Source of the DNA: Clostridia bacterium
Lineage (GTDB): Bacteria > Bacillota > Clostridia > TANB77 > CAG-508
NCBI GenBank assembly: GCA_017510825.1
Contig: JAFWMA010000003.1
Span: forward strand, 1 to 38,296
Direction of reading: 5' to 3'
Length of the DNA: 38,296 nucleotides
Of this stretch, positions 1 to 7,685 are shown piece by piece. Each line of letters starts with the position of its first letter. Positions within the stretch are counted from its first letter, which is position 1. The translations under genes were made by a program, and so were the position numbers. A model generated the notes under the pieces. The model worked only from the letters and a program-made list of their open reading frames with translations. It ran no database searches and was not told where the DNA came from.

Positions 1-361
1 AAAAAATGCAGTATTTTCAAAGAAAAAACTACATTTTTTTATCCTATATCGGTCAAATACGGATACATATATTTTAACTTATTTTTTAAAAAAAGAAAAG
101 ACTATTGACAAAATATTTTTATATGCTTTGTCAACAATCTGGATAGGTAGGGAATAATATTCCCTACCTATTTTTTATAAAAAGGTATTGAAAGTTTACA
201 AGATTTATAGTAATGCATAAATAATAAATCGAATTATATAAGAGACAATGTAATAGAGTATTCTAGTTTTTCGCATACCTGTTTCGAAATCGCTCCAACC
301 TTATGCAAAATCGAACCAAAGTAATAAAAAAGTCACCGTCAAAAAAATTGACACTATCAAA
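1..361. other. AT-rich non-coding left edge
   Basis: I see no credible gene here. The first 40 bases form an imperfect hairpin (AAAAAATG arm against CATTTTTT) that could end a gene lying off the window. A clear terminator follows at 143-176, and an 8-base inverted repeat TTGACAAA/TTTGTCAA lies at 105-134. The rest to 361 is AT-rich with no convincing structure. Confidence 0.5.
143..176. terminator. Rho-independent terminator
   Basis: Arms ATAGGTAGGGAA (143-154) and TTCCCTACCTAT (160-171) pair perfectly around a 5-base loop and are followed by a run of T. It probably ends a plus-strand gene outside the window. Confidence 0.7.
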
Positions 362-374
362 ATGTCAATCAAAT

Positions 375-403
375 TTGAAAATATGAGTAATTTATGCTAT
401 AAC
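375..403 (+). promoter_or_regulatory. Sigma-A promoter of the 452-1147 gene
   Basis: TTGAAA (375-380), a 17-base spacer, then TATAAC (398-403). Transcription would begin near 410, so the upstream in-frame ATG at 362 cannot be the start of the following gene. Confidence 0.65.
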
Positions 404-410
404 TATATAG

Positions 411-425
411 TAACACATTGTGTTA
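411..425. promoter_or_regulatory. Candidate operator palindrome
   Basis: TAACACA-T-TGTGTTA is a perfect 7+1+7 palindrome that begins about 8 bases after the -10 box and covers the expected transcription start. This position is typical of a repressor site. The cognate regulator is unknown; self-repression by the downstream protein is possible but unproven. Confidence 0.4.
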
Positions 426-451
426 ACAACAAGATAATAGGAGGAAGCATT

Positions 452-1147
452 ATGAAGGAAATGGCGAAAAAGCCAGACGCAATGGAGATTGTCTTGGACG
501 ATAAGAAACTTACTCCGATAATTCGGAGAATGATTGAGGAGGCGATTCAGAAAGGATATAACAAAACTTCGGTTATGAATGCTATGTCACAAATGTGGCG
601 TGACATGGTTCCTAAAAATGAGAAGATTAAGTTAGAACTAACTATTGATGAACAAGCTTTTTTTGAAAAAGTAGACATGTTCTTTTCAGAATATGGTCAA
701 GCATTTGTGAGACGAGTGAGCTGGAAGGAGAATGATCTAAATTGGCAGAATCGGGGAAAAATCGAAGAAAAAGTGCATAACTCTGATTATGCAAAACATA
801 TTCTTGATTCTTTGATAATGTTTACAAAGAGTGTGTTTTGTACATTTTGCCGTGAAGATACGATTACACTGGCAAACATAAAAAAATACAATATGGAGCT
901 TTTTGGACGCAAGTATGTGTTACCTTGTGATTTATATCCGATAAGTTGTGCACTTGATGACTTATTTGTAGTTGACGGCAACAATTTAGTTTATGTTTTA
1001 GAAAAAAAAGATTATGAAAACATCTATTCATTTTCTATTGAAAGGAATGAACGTTATCGCCAGTTTATCGAAAAATATTCATATCGAAGCACAAACCTAA
1101 CCAAAATCGCAATGAAGCTGATTTGGATAGTTTCCACTTATTATTAA
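452..1147 (+). CDS. Hypothetical protein, 231 aa
   Basis: Not recognised. The start at 452 is chosen because AGGAGG ends a few bases upstream and a sigma-A promoter lies at 375-403; an ATG at 362 in the same frame lies upstream of that promoter. The protein appears soluble, with no signal peptide or membrane segment. It has an early charged helical part containing the phrase IIRRMIEEAIQKGYNKTSVM, which could be a small helical DNA- or protein-binding region, then a Cys-containing middle (FCTFCRE). It is a single-gene unit with its own promoter, palindromic operator and terminator. Base composition is a little less AT-rich than the ribosomal genes nearby, which may indicate acquisition. Function unknown. 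Confidence 0.7.
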   Translation: MKEMAKKPDAMEIVLDDKKLTPIIRRMIEEAIQKGYNKTSVMNAMSQMWRDMVPKNEKIKLELTIDEQAFFEKVDMFFSEYGQAFVRRVSWKENDLNWQNRGKIEEKVHNSDYAKHILDSLIMFTKSVFCTFCREDTITLANIKKYNMELFGRKYVLPCDLYPISCALDDLFVVDGNNLVYVLEKKDYENIYSFSIERNERYRQFIEKYSYRSTNLTKIAMKLIWIVSTYY

Positions 1148-1168
1148 TTTTATTAATTCTTATCGTAA

Positions 1169-1198
1169 GAAAACGGAGCTGAAAATTGCTCCGTTTTC
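1169..1198 (+). terminator. Rho-independent terminator
   Basis: GAAAACGGAGC (1169-1179) pairs with GCTCCGTTTTC (1188-1198) across an 8-base loop, 21 bases after the stop of the 452-1147 gene. Confidence 0.75.
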
Positions 1199-1342
1199 AA
1201 TAATTAATTCTTTAATGAACTAAGAAGCAATATAATTATTTGAGATTTTGTAATTCTGAAAAATATATACTAATGGTAGGTATCCAAGAAACAATTTGAA
1301 AAATTAGGGCATCTATATATATATATATAGATCTATATAGGC

Positions 1343-1370
1343 TTGTATTTTAATAAAAATATGGTATAAT
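1343..1370 (+). promoter_or_regulatory. Sigma-A promoter of the small RNA
   Basis: TTGTAT (1343-1348), a 16-base spacer, TATAAT (1365-1370). It directs transcription into the structured non-coding segment at about 1377. Confidence 0.6.
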
Positions 1371-1376
1371 TTTATT

Positions 1377-1478
1377 AGCTTGATTGATTTTATATCAATC
1401 GCCAAGAGAGCTAACGAGTTGTAAGTGTCTACGTCGTTGGCACCAGAAAAGATTTATCTGTATGATAAATCTTTTTTT
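1377..1478 (+). ncRNA. Orphan structured small RNA, about 100 nt
   Basis: A self-contained transcription unit: promoter upstream, three consecutive hairpins and an intrinsic terminator. Hairpin 1 is GATTGAT/ATCAATC (1382-1400). Hairpin 2 is GCTAACGA/TCGTTGGC (1410-1417 with 1434-1441, including one G-T pair) enclosing a 16-base loop. Hairpin 3 is GATTTATC/GATAAATC (1451-1471) followed by seven T. GCCAA at 1401-1405 could also pair with TTGGC at 1437-1441, giving an alternative fold. The next gene at 1661 has its own promoter, so this is a stand-alone RNA or an orphan riboswitch-like element. It does not match a riboswitch consensus that I can recall. Confidence 0.55.
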
Positions 1479-1563
1479 ATTGCCCTTTTTTTCTACTACT
1501 TACTAAATTTTTTATATGGCTTATAGTAAAATATTATTAGGTCAAATAAATAAAATTATTGCT

Positions 1564-1592
1564 TGCAAAGATATAAAAAGATATGCTATAAT
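1564..1592 (+). promoter_or_regulatory. Sigma-A promoter of the 1661-2794 gene
   Basis: TTGCAA (1564-1569), a 17-base spacer, TATAAT (1587-1592). Confidence 0.65.
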
Positions 1593-1635
1593 TTTTTTGA
1601 AGGTTTATAAGTTTCCTTAAAACTTAAATTTATGT

Positions 1636-1660
1636 AAAGGAGCTATGACTTTTCATAGTA
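1636..1660 (+). promoter_or_regulatory. Shine-Dalgarno with spacer hairpin
   Basis: AAAGGAG (1636-1642) is 18 bases before the ATG at 1661, too far for normal initiation. The gap contains CTATGA-CTTT-TCATAG (1643-1658), a perfect 6-base-pair hairpin that would bring the two together. An alternative ATG at 1645 opens only an 11-codon peptide that overlaps the real start. Confidence 0.5.
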
Positions 1661-2794
1661 ATGGAAAAAAATATGGATAAATTTTTACATAGAAGTTTTT
1701 CACCACAAAATAAGGAGGAATTTTATAGATACTATTTAGCTTTTGCTCAAGCTAAAATGTATATTTCAAATTTAAGTGAGGAAGATCGAAAAAAAATTAA
1801 TCAAGTTAAGCAGGAACGTTTGGCTAAAGAGTATTATGATACTCTAACTTCTGAGAGATATACTATACCTCAATGTGAAAAAGAATTGTATTTAATTAGA
1901 TTATCAGAATACAAAAGTAATTTCTTAAGAGATGGGGTTACTCCAACTCGTGAACAAAGAATTCAAGTAAGAAAAAATTTAATAAATGAGTTAGCTGAAG
2001 CTCAAGTGAAGTTACCTTTTTTTGTTGCAGATTATGCTGAGGCACGTAGAGAAGTAGCTGAAAACCTTAGAAAATCTAATATGGAGGATAGAAATGTTTC
2101 AAGAAGAGATTTCTTGAAAATTGGACTAGGTATTACAGGATTAGCTCTAACTGCAAAAGTAGCTGAAAAACTTATTACTTCAGAGCCAGGAAATGGGAAT
2201 ACTTCACACAATAGTAATGATATAAACACTCAAGATTTAACTTCTATTTCTCCCGAGAGTGAAATTAATGTTGAGCAGTTAAAATCTAACCCTGATTTAT
2301 TAAAAAATCTTGGATTTTCAAGTGCTGTTTATGATAATTTAAGAACATATATGGATTTAGGTGGTGATGATGAAAATCTAGCTCATTACATTTCTGATAG
2401 AATAATTAGAGAGAAGGTAATAATGAATGCCAAAGGTTCTAGTAATGGTACTTTTGATTCACCTGGTGTAATTCCTCCTTATACTCCGACCTTTACTTTT
2501 GATCCAATTGTTAATAATACTTCATTGGGAGGCGAAATATCAGTAACTTATTTAGATAAGGGTAGATTAGAAAAAATTGATTATTATGATTTGGTTTCTA
2601 ATAGCCAAGAAACTCAAAATGCAGTTAATGCTTTGCTGTCGATTGATGATGGATATCCTAATGAAGCTTTAAATTATGCATTAGCTTTTGCAATTCAACC
2701 ATTGATAATGCAATTTGATTCTCGTGGTTTTAGTATTAATCAAAGAATACATAATGATAGACAACCTGAACAAAATAACGAATTAGAGTTGTAA
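1661..2794 (+). CDS. Membrane/export protein with internal Tat motif
   Basis: 377 aa, family not recognised. Residues 1-140 are charged and helical (cytoplasmic in appearance). At 147-153 is SRRDFLK, a canonical twin-arginine motif, followed by the hydrophobic stretch IGLGITGLALTA and then a polar Ser/Asn/Thr linker and a C-terminal domain of about 190 residues. A Tat signal normally sits at the N-terminus. Here it follows a domain of about 146 residues, and no ribosome binding site precedes the internal ATG at residue 141. The likely reading is a single-pass protein with a cytoplasmic N-domain and an exported C-domain. It is a single gene with its own promoter (1564-1592) and terminator (2821-2853). 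Start 1661 gives the full open frame, but the Shine-Dalgarno spacing is unusual. Confidence 0.6.
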   Translation: MEKNMDKFLHRSFSPQNKEEFYRYYLAFAQAKMYISNLSEEDRKKINQVKQERLAKEYYDTLTSERYTIPQCEKELYLIRLSEYKSNFLRDGVTPTREQRIQVRKNLINELAEAQVKLPFFVADYAEARREVAENLRKSNMEDRNVSRRDFLKIGLGITGLALTAKVAEKLITSEPGNGNTSHNSNDINTQDLTSISPESEINVEQLKSNPDLLKNLGFSSAVYDNLRTYMDLGGDDENLAHYISDRIIREKVIMNAKGSSNGTFDSPGVIPPYTPTFTFDPIVNNTSLGGEISVTYLDKGRLEKIDYYDLVSNSQETQNAVNALLSIDDGYPNEALNYALAFAIQPLIMQFDSRGFSINQRIHNDRQPEQNNELEL

Positions 2795-2820
2795 AAATCT
2801 TTCAATTATATGATTTATAT

Positions 2821-2853
2821 AAAAAACTCGAAAGAAAAACTTTCGAGTTTTTT
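2821..2853 (+). terminator. Rho-independent terminator
   Basis: AAAAAACTCGAAAG (2821-2834) pairs with CTTTCGAGTTTTTT (2840-2853) around AAAAA. The flanking A and T runs let it work on both strands. Confidence 0.85.
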
Positions 2854-2907
2854 AAGTCTATAGCTTTTGCTTTGAGAGTGGAAGTGTTGCTTATAGTAAA
2901 ATTAGCT

Positions 2908-3760
2908 TTATTTTATACTGTCTAAATGTATTTCTGTAACAAGTGGTGTTTCATTATTATTCTCGTAGTCATAAACTACATCCTTTATTTTCACCAAAAA
3001 TCTCTTGTGCAATATTTGATTGTCCAAAATTTCCTAATTTTTCAATCATTAAATCCTTTGCACTATTATAACAAATATAAGTTAAATTTACTGTTAGCTT
3101 ACTTGCAGGATTTGAGCCATCTTCTAATTCTCTTTTAATTCCATTATCTTTAACAAGTGTTGACGGTTCTTCATCATACAATTCATTATTCGCCATTACT
3201 TCCTTATTTATATCTGACTTATATAATTCAGGGTAATACTTATCATTTATTCCTTCAATCTGTTTTTTTCCAATTATCCCATCATTATAAGTGTAAAATC
3301 CATTATTAAGGAATGGAGCACTTCTTATAAAGTCATAGTTCCAATTCCAATCACGTTCTACTTCATTATCAATAATTTTGTATTCTTTATTAAACTGTTC
3401 TGCAGCTTTTTTTATGTCTGTTAATCTTAGAGTGTGAATTCTATCTGACGTTATTCCATATTCTTCATTTTCAAATAGTTTTGTGCTTAATTCATTTAGG
3501 TAGTATAGGCAATTATCATATCCTGCTGAATCCTTAAACTGTACTTTTTTCCTTGTTGGTTCACTTACTAAGTTTACCCCATTTTCATCTACACTCAAGA
3601 TATACCATTTTAGTTTATTATCCCCTATTGCTCCTATTTCTGATTGGTAAAAAACTTGGTTTGTTCCATTTGCCCATGTATTTGATGCATAGGTTGCTTT
3701 TCCCAATAATCCATTGTCGCTTAAAGCAAAGTATAGTGTTACTCCATTCTCTCATCTCTT
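2908..3760 (-). pseudogene. Decayed surface-protein gene fragment
   Basis: The main open frame (2969-3706) has only a TTG start and no ribosome binding site. In-frame coding-like sequence continues upstream (residues ENGVTLYFALSDNGLLGK) to TGA at 3752-3754 and TAG at 3761-3763, and further coding-like sequence lies beyond. At the other end the frame stops at 2969, yet another frame continues sensibly (KDVVYDYENNNETPLVTE) to a stop at 2908-2910, which implies a frameshift near 2985. The readable part resembles the WYILSVDENG..LVSEP segment that I associate with clostridial pilin-like or surface proteins. A broken 5' end plus a 3' frameshift make a pseudogene the best reading. Confidence 0.55.
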
Positions 3761-3763
3761 CTA

Positions 3764-4116
3764 TATTTTTAATTTGCCTTCAGTATACTCTTTTGCGCAA
3801 CGTTCATAAAATTCATTTTTATAGTCTTTATATCTTGCACTTATATTAAATGAGTTGCATGTAAATAATATTTTTGCTTTCTACAACAAACTTATTTATA
3901 GAGTCTTGTATTTCTTAGGCAATCTATTCATAATATTACTTCATTCAACATTTATTATATAACATCTATATATGTTTTACAAATTTTTTTATAATATTTT
4001 AAAATTCATTTTTTAAAATTTAACTTTTTTTGTGTGTTCTTTCTTATATATTCAATACATTTTGTCTTAATTAACATAGTAAAACCATTTGCCTAAATAT
4101 ATTAAAACTTATTAAA
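3764..4116. other. AT-rich gap
   Basis: From 3764 to about 3870 the minus strand still reads like remnants of the broken gene (a stop-free stretch including KDYKNEFYERCAKEY). From about 3880 to 4116 I see only AT-rich sequence without a gene or clear structure. Confidence 0.4.
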
Positions 4117-4152
4117 GAAAAAATCTCGAAATTAAATATAATTCCGAGATTC
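4117..4152 (-). terminator. Terminator of rplM-rpsI
   Basis: AATCTCG/CGAGATT arms, extended by AATT/AATT after one mismatch. Read on the minus strand it ends in a T run, about 28 bases after the rpsI stop. Confidence 0.75.
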
Positions 4153-4179
4153 TATTATATTTTTGCTAATAGCTCTTTT

Positions 4180-4578
4180 CTACCTCTTACTGAATTGAGG
4201 TGCTTTACGAGCTTTTTTAAGTCCGTATTTCTTTCTTTCTTTCTTACGAGCATCTCTTGTAAGAAGTCCTTTAGATTTTAATACTGCTCTGTATTCTTCA
4301 CTATTAGCTTCATTTAATGCTCTTGCTATTCCGTGACGAACTGCTCCAGCTTGACCTGAGAATCCTCCTCCAGTTACTTTTGCAATTACATCAAATTTAT
4401 TTAAAGTTTCAGTTGCTTCTAATGGTTGTCTAACGATAACTCTTAATGTCTCTTCTCCAAAGAATTCTTCAATATCTTTTCCATTAATAGTTATTTTTCC
4501 TTTTCCTTCCATTAATCTAACTCTAGCAATTGAACTTTTTCTTCTACCTGTTCCTAAGAATACTTCTTTTTTTGCCAT
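4180..4578 (-). CDS. rpsI: 30S ribosomal protein S9
   Basis: 132 aa, the usual length. It is a component of the small-subunit head; its C-terminal tail reaches the P-site tRNA. Family hallmarks seen are the N-terminal [12 protein letters not shown], the central [20 protein letters not shown] and the basic tail ending QFSKR. The start at 4578 is set by GGAGG 7 bases upstream; an in-frame ATG at 4653 would add an unrelated 25 residues. It is the second gene of the rplM-rpsI operon, about 158 bases after rplM. Confidence 0.97.
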   Translation of the reverse strand: MAKKEVFLGTGRRKSSIARVRLMEGKGKITINGKDIEEFFGEETLRVIVRQPLEATETLNKFDVIAKVTGGGFSGQAGAVRHGIARALNEANSEEYRAVLKSKGLLTRDARKKERKKYGLKKARKAPQFSKR

Positions 4579-4736
4579 TTTTATTCCTCCCTTATTCTTG
4601 TTCAAACATAATTTGTTTTTTGCTGCGTTAAACTTCACTTCGAAATTCGTCAAAGTACAATGAGTACATTTCCTCTTTTCTTGTTCGTTTGCCTTGCAAA
4701 AAATTAAATTCTGTTTGAACGGATTATTTTACTTTT

Positions 4737-5171
4737 TTAAAATTCCCATTTTTCTGGTTTTTGCGCTTGATTTTCGTGTTCGCTACCTGCATAAACTCTT
4801 AATTTTTTAAGTTGTTTTGCGCCTAAACTATTATGTGGTAACATTCCTTTTACAGCAATGTACATTGCTTTTTCTGGTTTGTTAGCCATCATGTCTTTTG
4901 CTAAAGTTTTTTTCATGTTTCCAATATATCCCGTAAAATGAGTATATTCTTTTTGATTTAATTTATTTCCTGTTAAAATTGCTTTTGAACAATTTAATAT
5001 AATAACAAAATCTCCTACATCTTCATTTAGTGTGTAAGTAGGTTTGTGTTTTCCTCTAAGTAATTTTGCAGCTTCACTTGCAACTCTACCTAAAGGTTTG
5101 TTTTCTGCATCAATTATATACCATTTTCTTTCAATTTCATTTTTCTTTACAACATATGTAGTATTGTTCAT
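4737..5171 (-). CDS. rplM: 50S ribosomal protein L13
   Basis: 144 aa, normal for L13, an early-assembly large-subunit protein. Recognisable stretches are [16 protein letters not shown] near the N-terminus, [12 protein letters not shown] and VKGMLPHN near residue 110. The start at 5171 follows GGAGGG; the longer frame to 5228 has no matching sequence. It leads the rplM-rpsI operon from the promoter at 5272-5300, with an about 95-base leader (5172-5265) containing GGTGGTTTTGGAAG. The leader may be an L13-type autoregulatory leader, but I could not match it to the consensus. Confidence 0.97.
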   Translation of the reverse strand: MNNTTYVVKKNEIERKWYIIDAENKPLGRVASEAAKLLRGKHKPTYTLNEDVGDFVIILNCSKAILTGNKLNQKEYTHFTGYIGNMKKTLAKDMMANKPEKAMYIAVKGMLPHNSLGAKQLKKLRVYAGSEHENQAQKPEKWEF

Positions 5172-5271
5172 GGTAATATTCCCTCCATTCATTAATAAAT
5201 ATAATATATATGAAACTTCCAAAACCACCGGGGAATCGTTTTAAAAGTAACATTTACTTAATCGCTATAAT

Positions 5272-5300
5272 ATTTTATTACATAAATTCAAAAAAGTCAA
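5272..5300 (-). promoter_or_regulatory. Promoter of rplM-rpsI
   Basis: On the minus strand: TTGACT (complement of 5295-5300), a 17-base spacer, TAAAAT (complement of 5272-5277). The -35 box lies in the left arm of the inverted repeat 5290-5330. Confidence 0.7.
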
Positions 5301-5319
5301 GGAAATTGAGTAAAAAACC

Positions 5320-5348
5320 TTGACTTTTTTATATTTCTATAGTATTAT
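5320..5348 (+). promoter_or_regulatory. Promoter of infC-rpmI-rplT
   Basis: TTGACT (5320-5325), a 17-base spacer, TATTAT (5343-5348). The -35 box lies in the right arm of the inverted repeat 5290-5330, mirror-image to the rplM promoter. Confidence 0.7.
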
Positions 5349-5354
5349 ATATAG

Positions 5355-5482
5355 GTATTTAGAAAGAAGAAGCTTACTTCTCACCTTCACCAATTAAGGG
5401 AAAAGGTTAAATATGTGAAATTTTTATTAACTAATTTCATTATATTTTTGAGGAGTAGATTGGCTTTTACCAATCTTTTTTT
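5355..5482 (+). promoter_or_regulatory. L20-type leader with attenuator
   Basis: The transcribed leader of infC contains AGAAGCTTACTTCTCACC (about 5369-5386), which I recognise as typical of the Firmicutes L20/infC leader. It ends in an intrinsic terminator, AGATTGG/CCAATCT with a T run (5457-5482), about 95 bases before infC. Known leaders of this class bind ribosomal protein L20 and terminate transcription when L20 is in excess. The binding structure itself was not modelled. Confidence 0.7.
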
Positions 5483-5577
5483 ATTTACCATTAAGTTTGC
5501 TTGTTTCTAATGTGTATTTATTTATACTTTTATCAAGCATATCTTAATAAAAATATAGAAATTAGGAGGTGTTAATA

Positions 5578-6090
5578 ATAAAACAAGATTTACCAATCAA
5601 CCAACAAATTAGAGCCGATAAGGTTCAATTGATTGATGAAAACAATCAAAAATTGGGAATTTTCCCCTTAGAAGAAGCTTTAGATATGGCAGGTGAAAGA
5701 AATTTAGACTTAGTTTTAGTTGCTATGAATACAAATCCAAAGGTTTGTAAAATAATGAACTATGGTAAGTATAAATTTGAACAAGCTAAAAAAGAAAAAG
5801 AAGCTAGAAAAAAATCAAAATCTTTTGAAATGAAAGAAATTCGTATTACTCCTAATATTGGAGAACATGATTTTGATTTTAAAAGGAAAAATGCTGAGAA
5901 ATTTTTAAATGACGGAAACAAAGTAAAAATAACAGTTCGATTTAGAGGTAGAGAAATGAACTACTTAAAACTTGGTGAAAATGTACTTAATAATTTTATT
6001 TCTGAATTAGAAGAAGTTGCAACAGTTGAAAGAAAACCAAAGGTTGAAGGAAGAAACATGTTCATTATTTTAGCTCCTAAAAAGAGTTAG
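5578..6090 (+). CDS. infC: Translation initiation factor IF-3
   Basis: About 170 aa. IF-3 binds the 30S subunit, discriminates the initiator tRNA and start codon and blocks premature 50S joining. Seen: the N-domain INQQIRADKVQLIDENNQKLG, a Lys-rich linker near residues 75-85, and the C-domain KEIRITPNIGEHDFDFK and VRFRGREM. No ATG exists at the expected start. AGGAGG (5564-5569) is followed by GTG TTA ATA ATA; the ATA at 5578, 8 bases from the Shine-Dalgarno, is the best start, or ATA at 5575. infC commonly uses AUU or AUA starts so that IF-3 represses its own translation, and this fits. First gene of infC-rpmI-rplT. Confidence 0.93.
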   Translation: MKQDLPINQQIRADKVQLIDENNQKLGIFPLEEALDMAGERNLDLVLVAMNTNPKVCKIMNYGKYKFEQAKKEKEARKKSKSFEMKEIRITPNIGEHDFDFKRKNAEKFLNDGNKVKITVRFRGREMNYLKLGENVLNNFISELEEVATVERKPKVEGRNMFIILAPKKS

Positions 6091-6215
6091 TTATTTATAG
6101 TAGTTAATTAAATAAAAAATTAAGACATACTTTTTGTATGTTGAAAACATTTGAAACGTAGGTGGCATAATTTAGCCATTGATTTATAAGAAATAAAAAA
6201 AGGAGGAAACAAAAA

Positions 6216-6422
6216 ATGCCAAAATTAAAAACAAACAAAGCTGCAAAAAAAAGATATAAATTTACAGCTACAGGTAAAGTAAAAAGAACAAAATCAAACA
6301 GAAGACACTTATTAGGAAATAAAACTAATAGACAAAAGGCTAGTGGAAGTGTGTTAAATGCATATGTTGATGATTCATCAATGAATCATGTAAAGAAACT
6401 ATTGCCTTATGGTAATAAATAA
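6216..6422 (+). CDS. rpmI: 50S ribosomal protein L35
   Basis: 68 aa, very basic, with the family opening [20 protein letters not shown] and a middle RRHLLGNK. The Shine-Dalgarno AAGGAGG lies just upstream. It is between infC and rplT, as in most Firmicutes. The 125-base gap after infC contains a short ACATAC/GTATGT hairpin. Confidence 0.97.
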   Translation: MPKLKTNKAAKKRYKFTATGKVKRTKSNRRHLLGNKTNRQKASGSVLNAYVDDSSMNHVKKLLPYGNK

Positions 6423-6444
6423 TATAATAAGGAGGTTATGAAAA

Positions 6445-6801
6445 ATGGCAAGAGTTAAAACTGGAATAATAACAAAAAAGAAACATAAAAAAATAATAAA
6501 AAGAGCTAAAGGTTACTTTGGTGCAAAGCACTATAGATTTAGACAAGCTAAACAACAAGTTATGAAATCTGGTGCATATTCATATGTTGGAAGAAAAGAC
6601 AGAAAAAGTAACTTTAGAAAATTATGGATTGCAAGAATTAATGCTGGTGCAAGAATGAATGGACTTACATATAGCACTTTAATTAATGGTTTAAAGAAAG
6701 CTAATGTTGTTGTGAACAGAAAAATGTTAGCTAATTTAGCAATAACAGATCCAAAAGCTTTTACAGAGATCTGTAAAACAGCTCAAAAAGCATTAAAATA
6801 G
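6445..6801 (+). CDS. rplT: 50S ribosomal protein L20
   Basis: 118 aa, standard length. Seen: [23 protein letters not shown] at the N-terminus, then FRQAKQQV and [12 protein letters not shown]20 is an assembly protein and the known autoregulator of this operon through the leader at 5355-5482. The Shine-Dalgarno AAGGAGG is 22 bases after the rpmI stop. The REP-like palindrome at 6808-6839 begins 7 bases after its stop and may serve as the operon end. Confidence 0.97.
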   Translation: MARVKTGIITKKKHKKIIKRAKGYFGAKHYRFRQAKQQVMKSGAYSYVGRKDRKSNFRKLWIARINAGARMNGLTYSTLINGLKKANVVVNRKMLANLAITDPKAFTEICKTAQKALK

Positions 6802-6807
6802 AATTAT

Positions 6808-6839
6808 GGGGGAATTTGGGGACACTTCTCAAATTCCCC
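6808..6839 (+). repeat. REP-like palindrome R1
   Basis: GGGGAATTTG (6809-6818) and CAAATTCCCC (6830-6839) form a perfect stem over a loop containing GGGACACTTCT. It lies immediately upstream of the RAYT gene and is the plus-orientation copy of the dispersed family. Confidence 0.8.
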
Positions 6840-6915
6840 TTTAACTTTTCACATTTTCAATTCCATTTCATTTCATTTTATTTTATTTTATTTCTATAAA
6901 AAGGAGTTATATTTT

Positions 6916-7527
6916 ATGCCAAGAAATCCGCGCTCATCCATTGACAGCTCATTTCTTCATATTATGGTTCAAGGAGTTAATAAAGAGTATATCTTCTCAA
7001 CTGAGAGGTATATAAAAGAATATCTATTTTTAATAAACAAATATTCTAAAGAATTCGAAATCAATATTATAGCCTATTGTATAATGAATAACCATGCCCA
7101 TTTATTAGTTTATACAAAACACTTAGATAAATTGGCTAAATTTATGCAAAAAGTTAATTTAAAATACTCTCATTTTTATAATCAAAAAGAAAAAAGAGTT
7201 GGAGTTTTATTTAGAAATAGATATAAGTCTGAGGCAATATATAATATTAAATATCTAATTAATTGCATTAAATATATACATATGAATCCAGTAAAAGCTG
7301 AAATGGTAAAAAAATGTGAAGATTATTCATTTTCTTCCTATTCTGATTATTTGTATAATATAGGTATTTCACAAAGTCCCATTGTTCTAGAAACCATTGG
7401 TAAAGATTTTTCTTTCATTATTTCAAATAATTCTACTGATTACTTATTTATAGATAATGATAAACATAATTCTAATGATATATCAAAATATATGAATATA
7501 CGGTATCTATCATTTTCTAAGCACTAG
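6916..7527 (+). CDS. REP-associated tyrosine transposase (RAYT)
   Basis: 203 aa, Y1 (IS200/REP) family single-strand endonuclease. Seen: the N-terminal SSFLHIMVQGVNK..IF, the metal-binding HUH motif as HAH at residues 60-62 within NNHAHLLV, the NLKYSHFYNQ segment that supplies candidate catalytic tyrosines (Y84, Y88), and the strongly conserved GVLFRNRYKS...YIHMNPVKA block. AAGGAG precedes the ATG. The C-terminus seems frameshifted: after the stop at 7527 another frame is open to 7681 (residues TLNELIYFLKYEFYYKFK onward), resembling the usual helical C-terminal part. The nuclease core is complete but activity is uncertain. Confidence 0.85.
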   Translation: MPRNPRSSIDSSFLHIMVQGVNKEYIFSTERYIKEYLFLINKYSKEFEINIIAYCIMNNHAHLLVYTKHLDKLAKFMQKVNLKYSHFYNQKEKRVGVLFRNRYKSEAIYNIKYLINCIKYIHMNPVKAEMVKKCEDYSFSSYSDYLYNIGISQSPIVLETIGKDFSFIISNNSTDYLFIDNDKHNSNDISKYMNIRYLSFSKH

Positions 7528-7685
7528 GAATAAATCCATTATAAACATATTTTCTGATAAGAAAACATTAAATGAACTAATATACTTTCTAAAGTATGAA
7601 TTTTATTATAAATTTAAATATATAGATATTATGAATAAACTTTTTGTATCAAAAAAAATAATAGAACAAATTAAAAAATAAGTGA

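Noticed and set aside
1309..1340. TA-repeat palindrome as a functional hairpin
   Set aside because: A simple TA microsatellite in AT-rich DNA is expected by chance; no gene context gives it a role.
1410..1441. Integron attC-like site
   Set aside because: The AAC...GTT symmetry is superficially similar, but the core GTTRRRY does not fit and no integrase or cassette is near.
5290..5330. Inverted repeat as a bidirectional terminator
   Set aside because: It lies upstream of both flanking operons, and each arm carries a well-spaced -35 box, so a divergent promoter explains it better.
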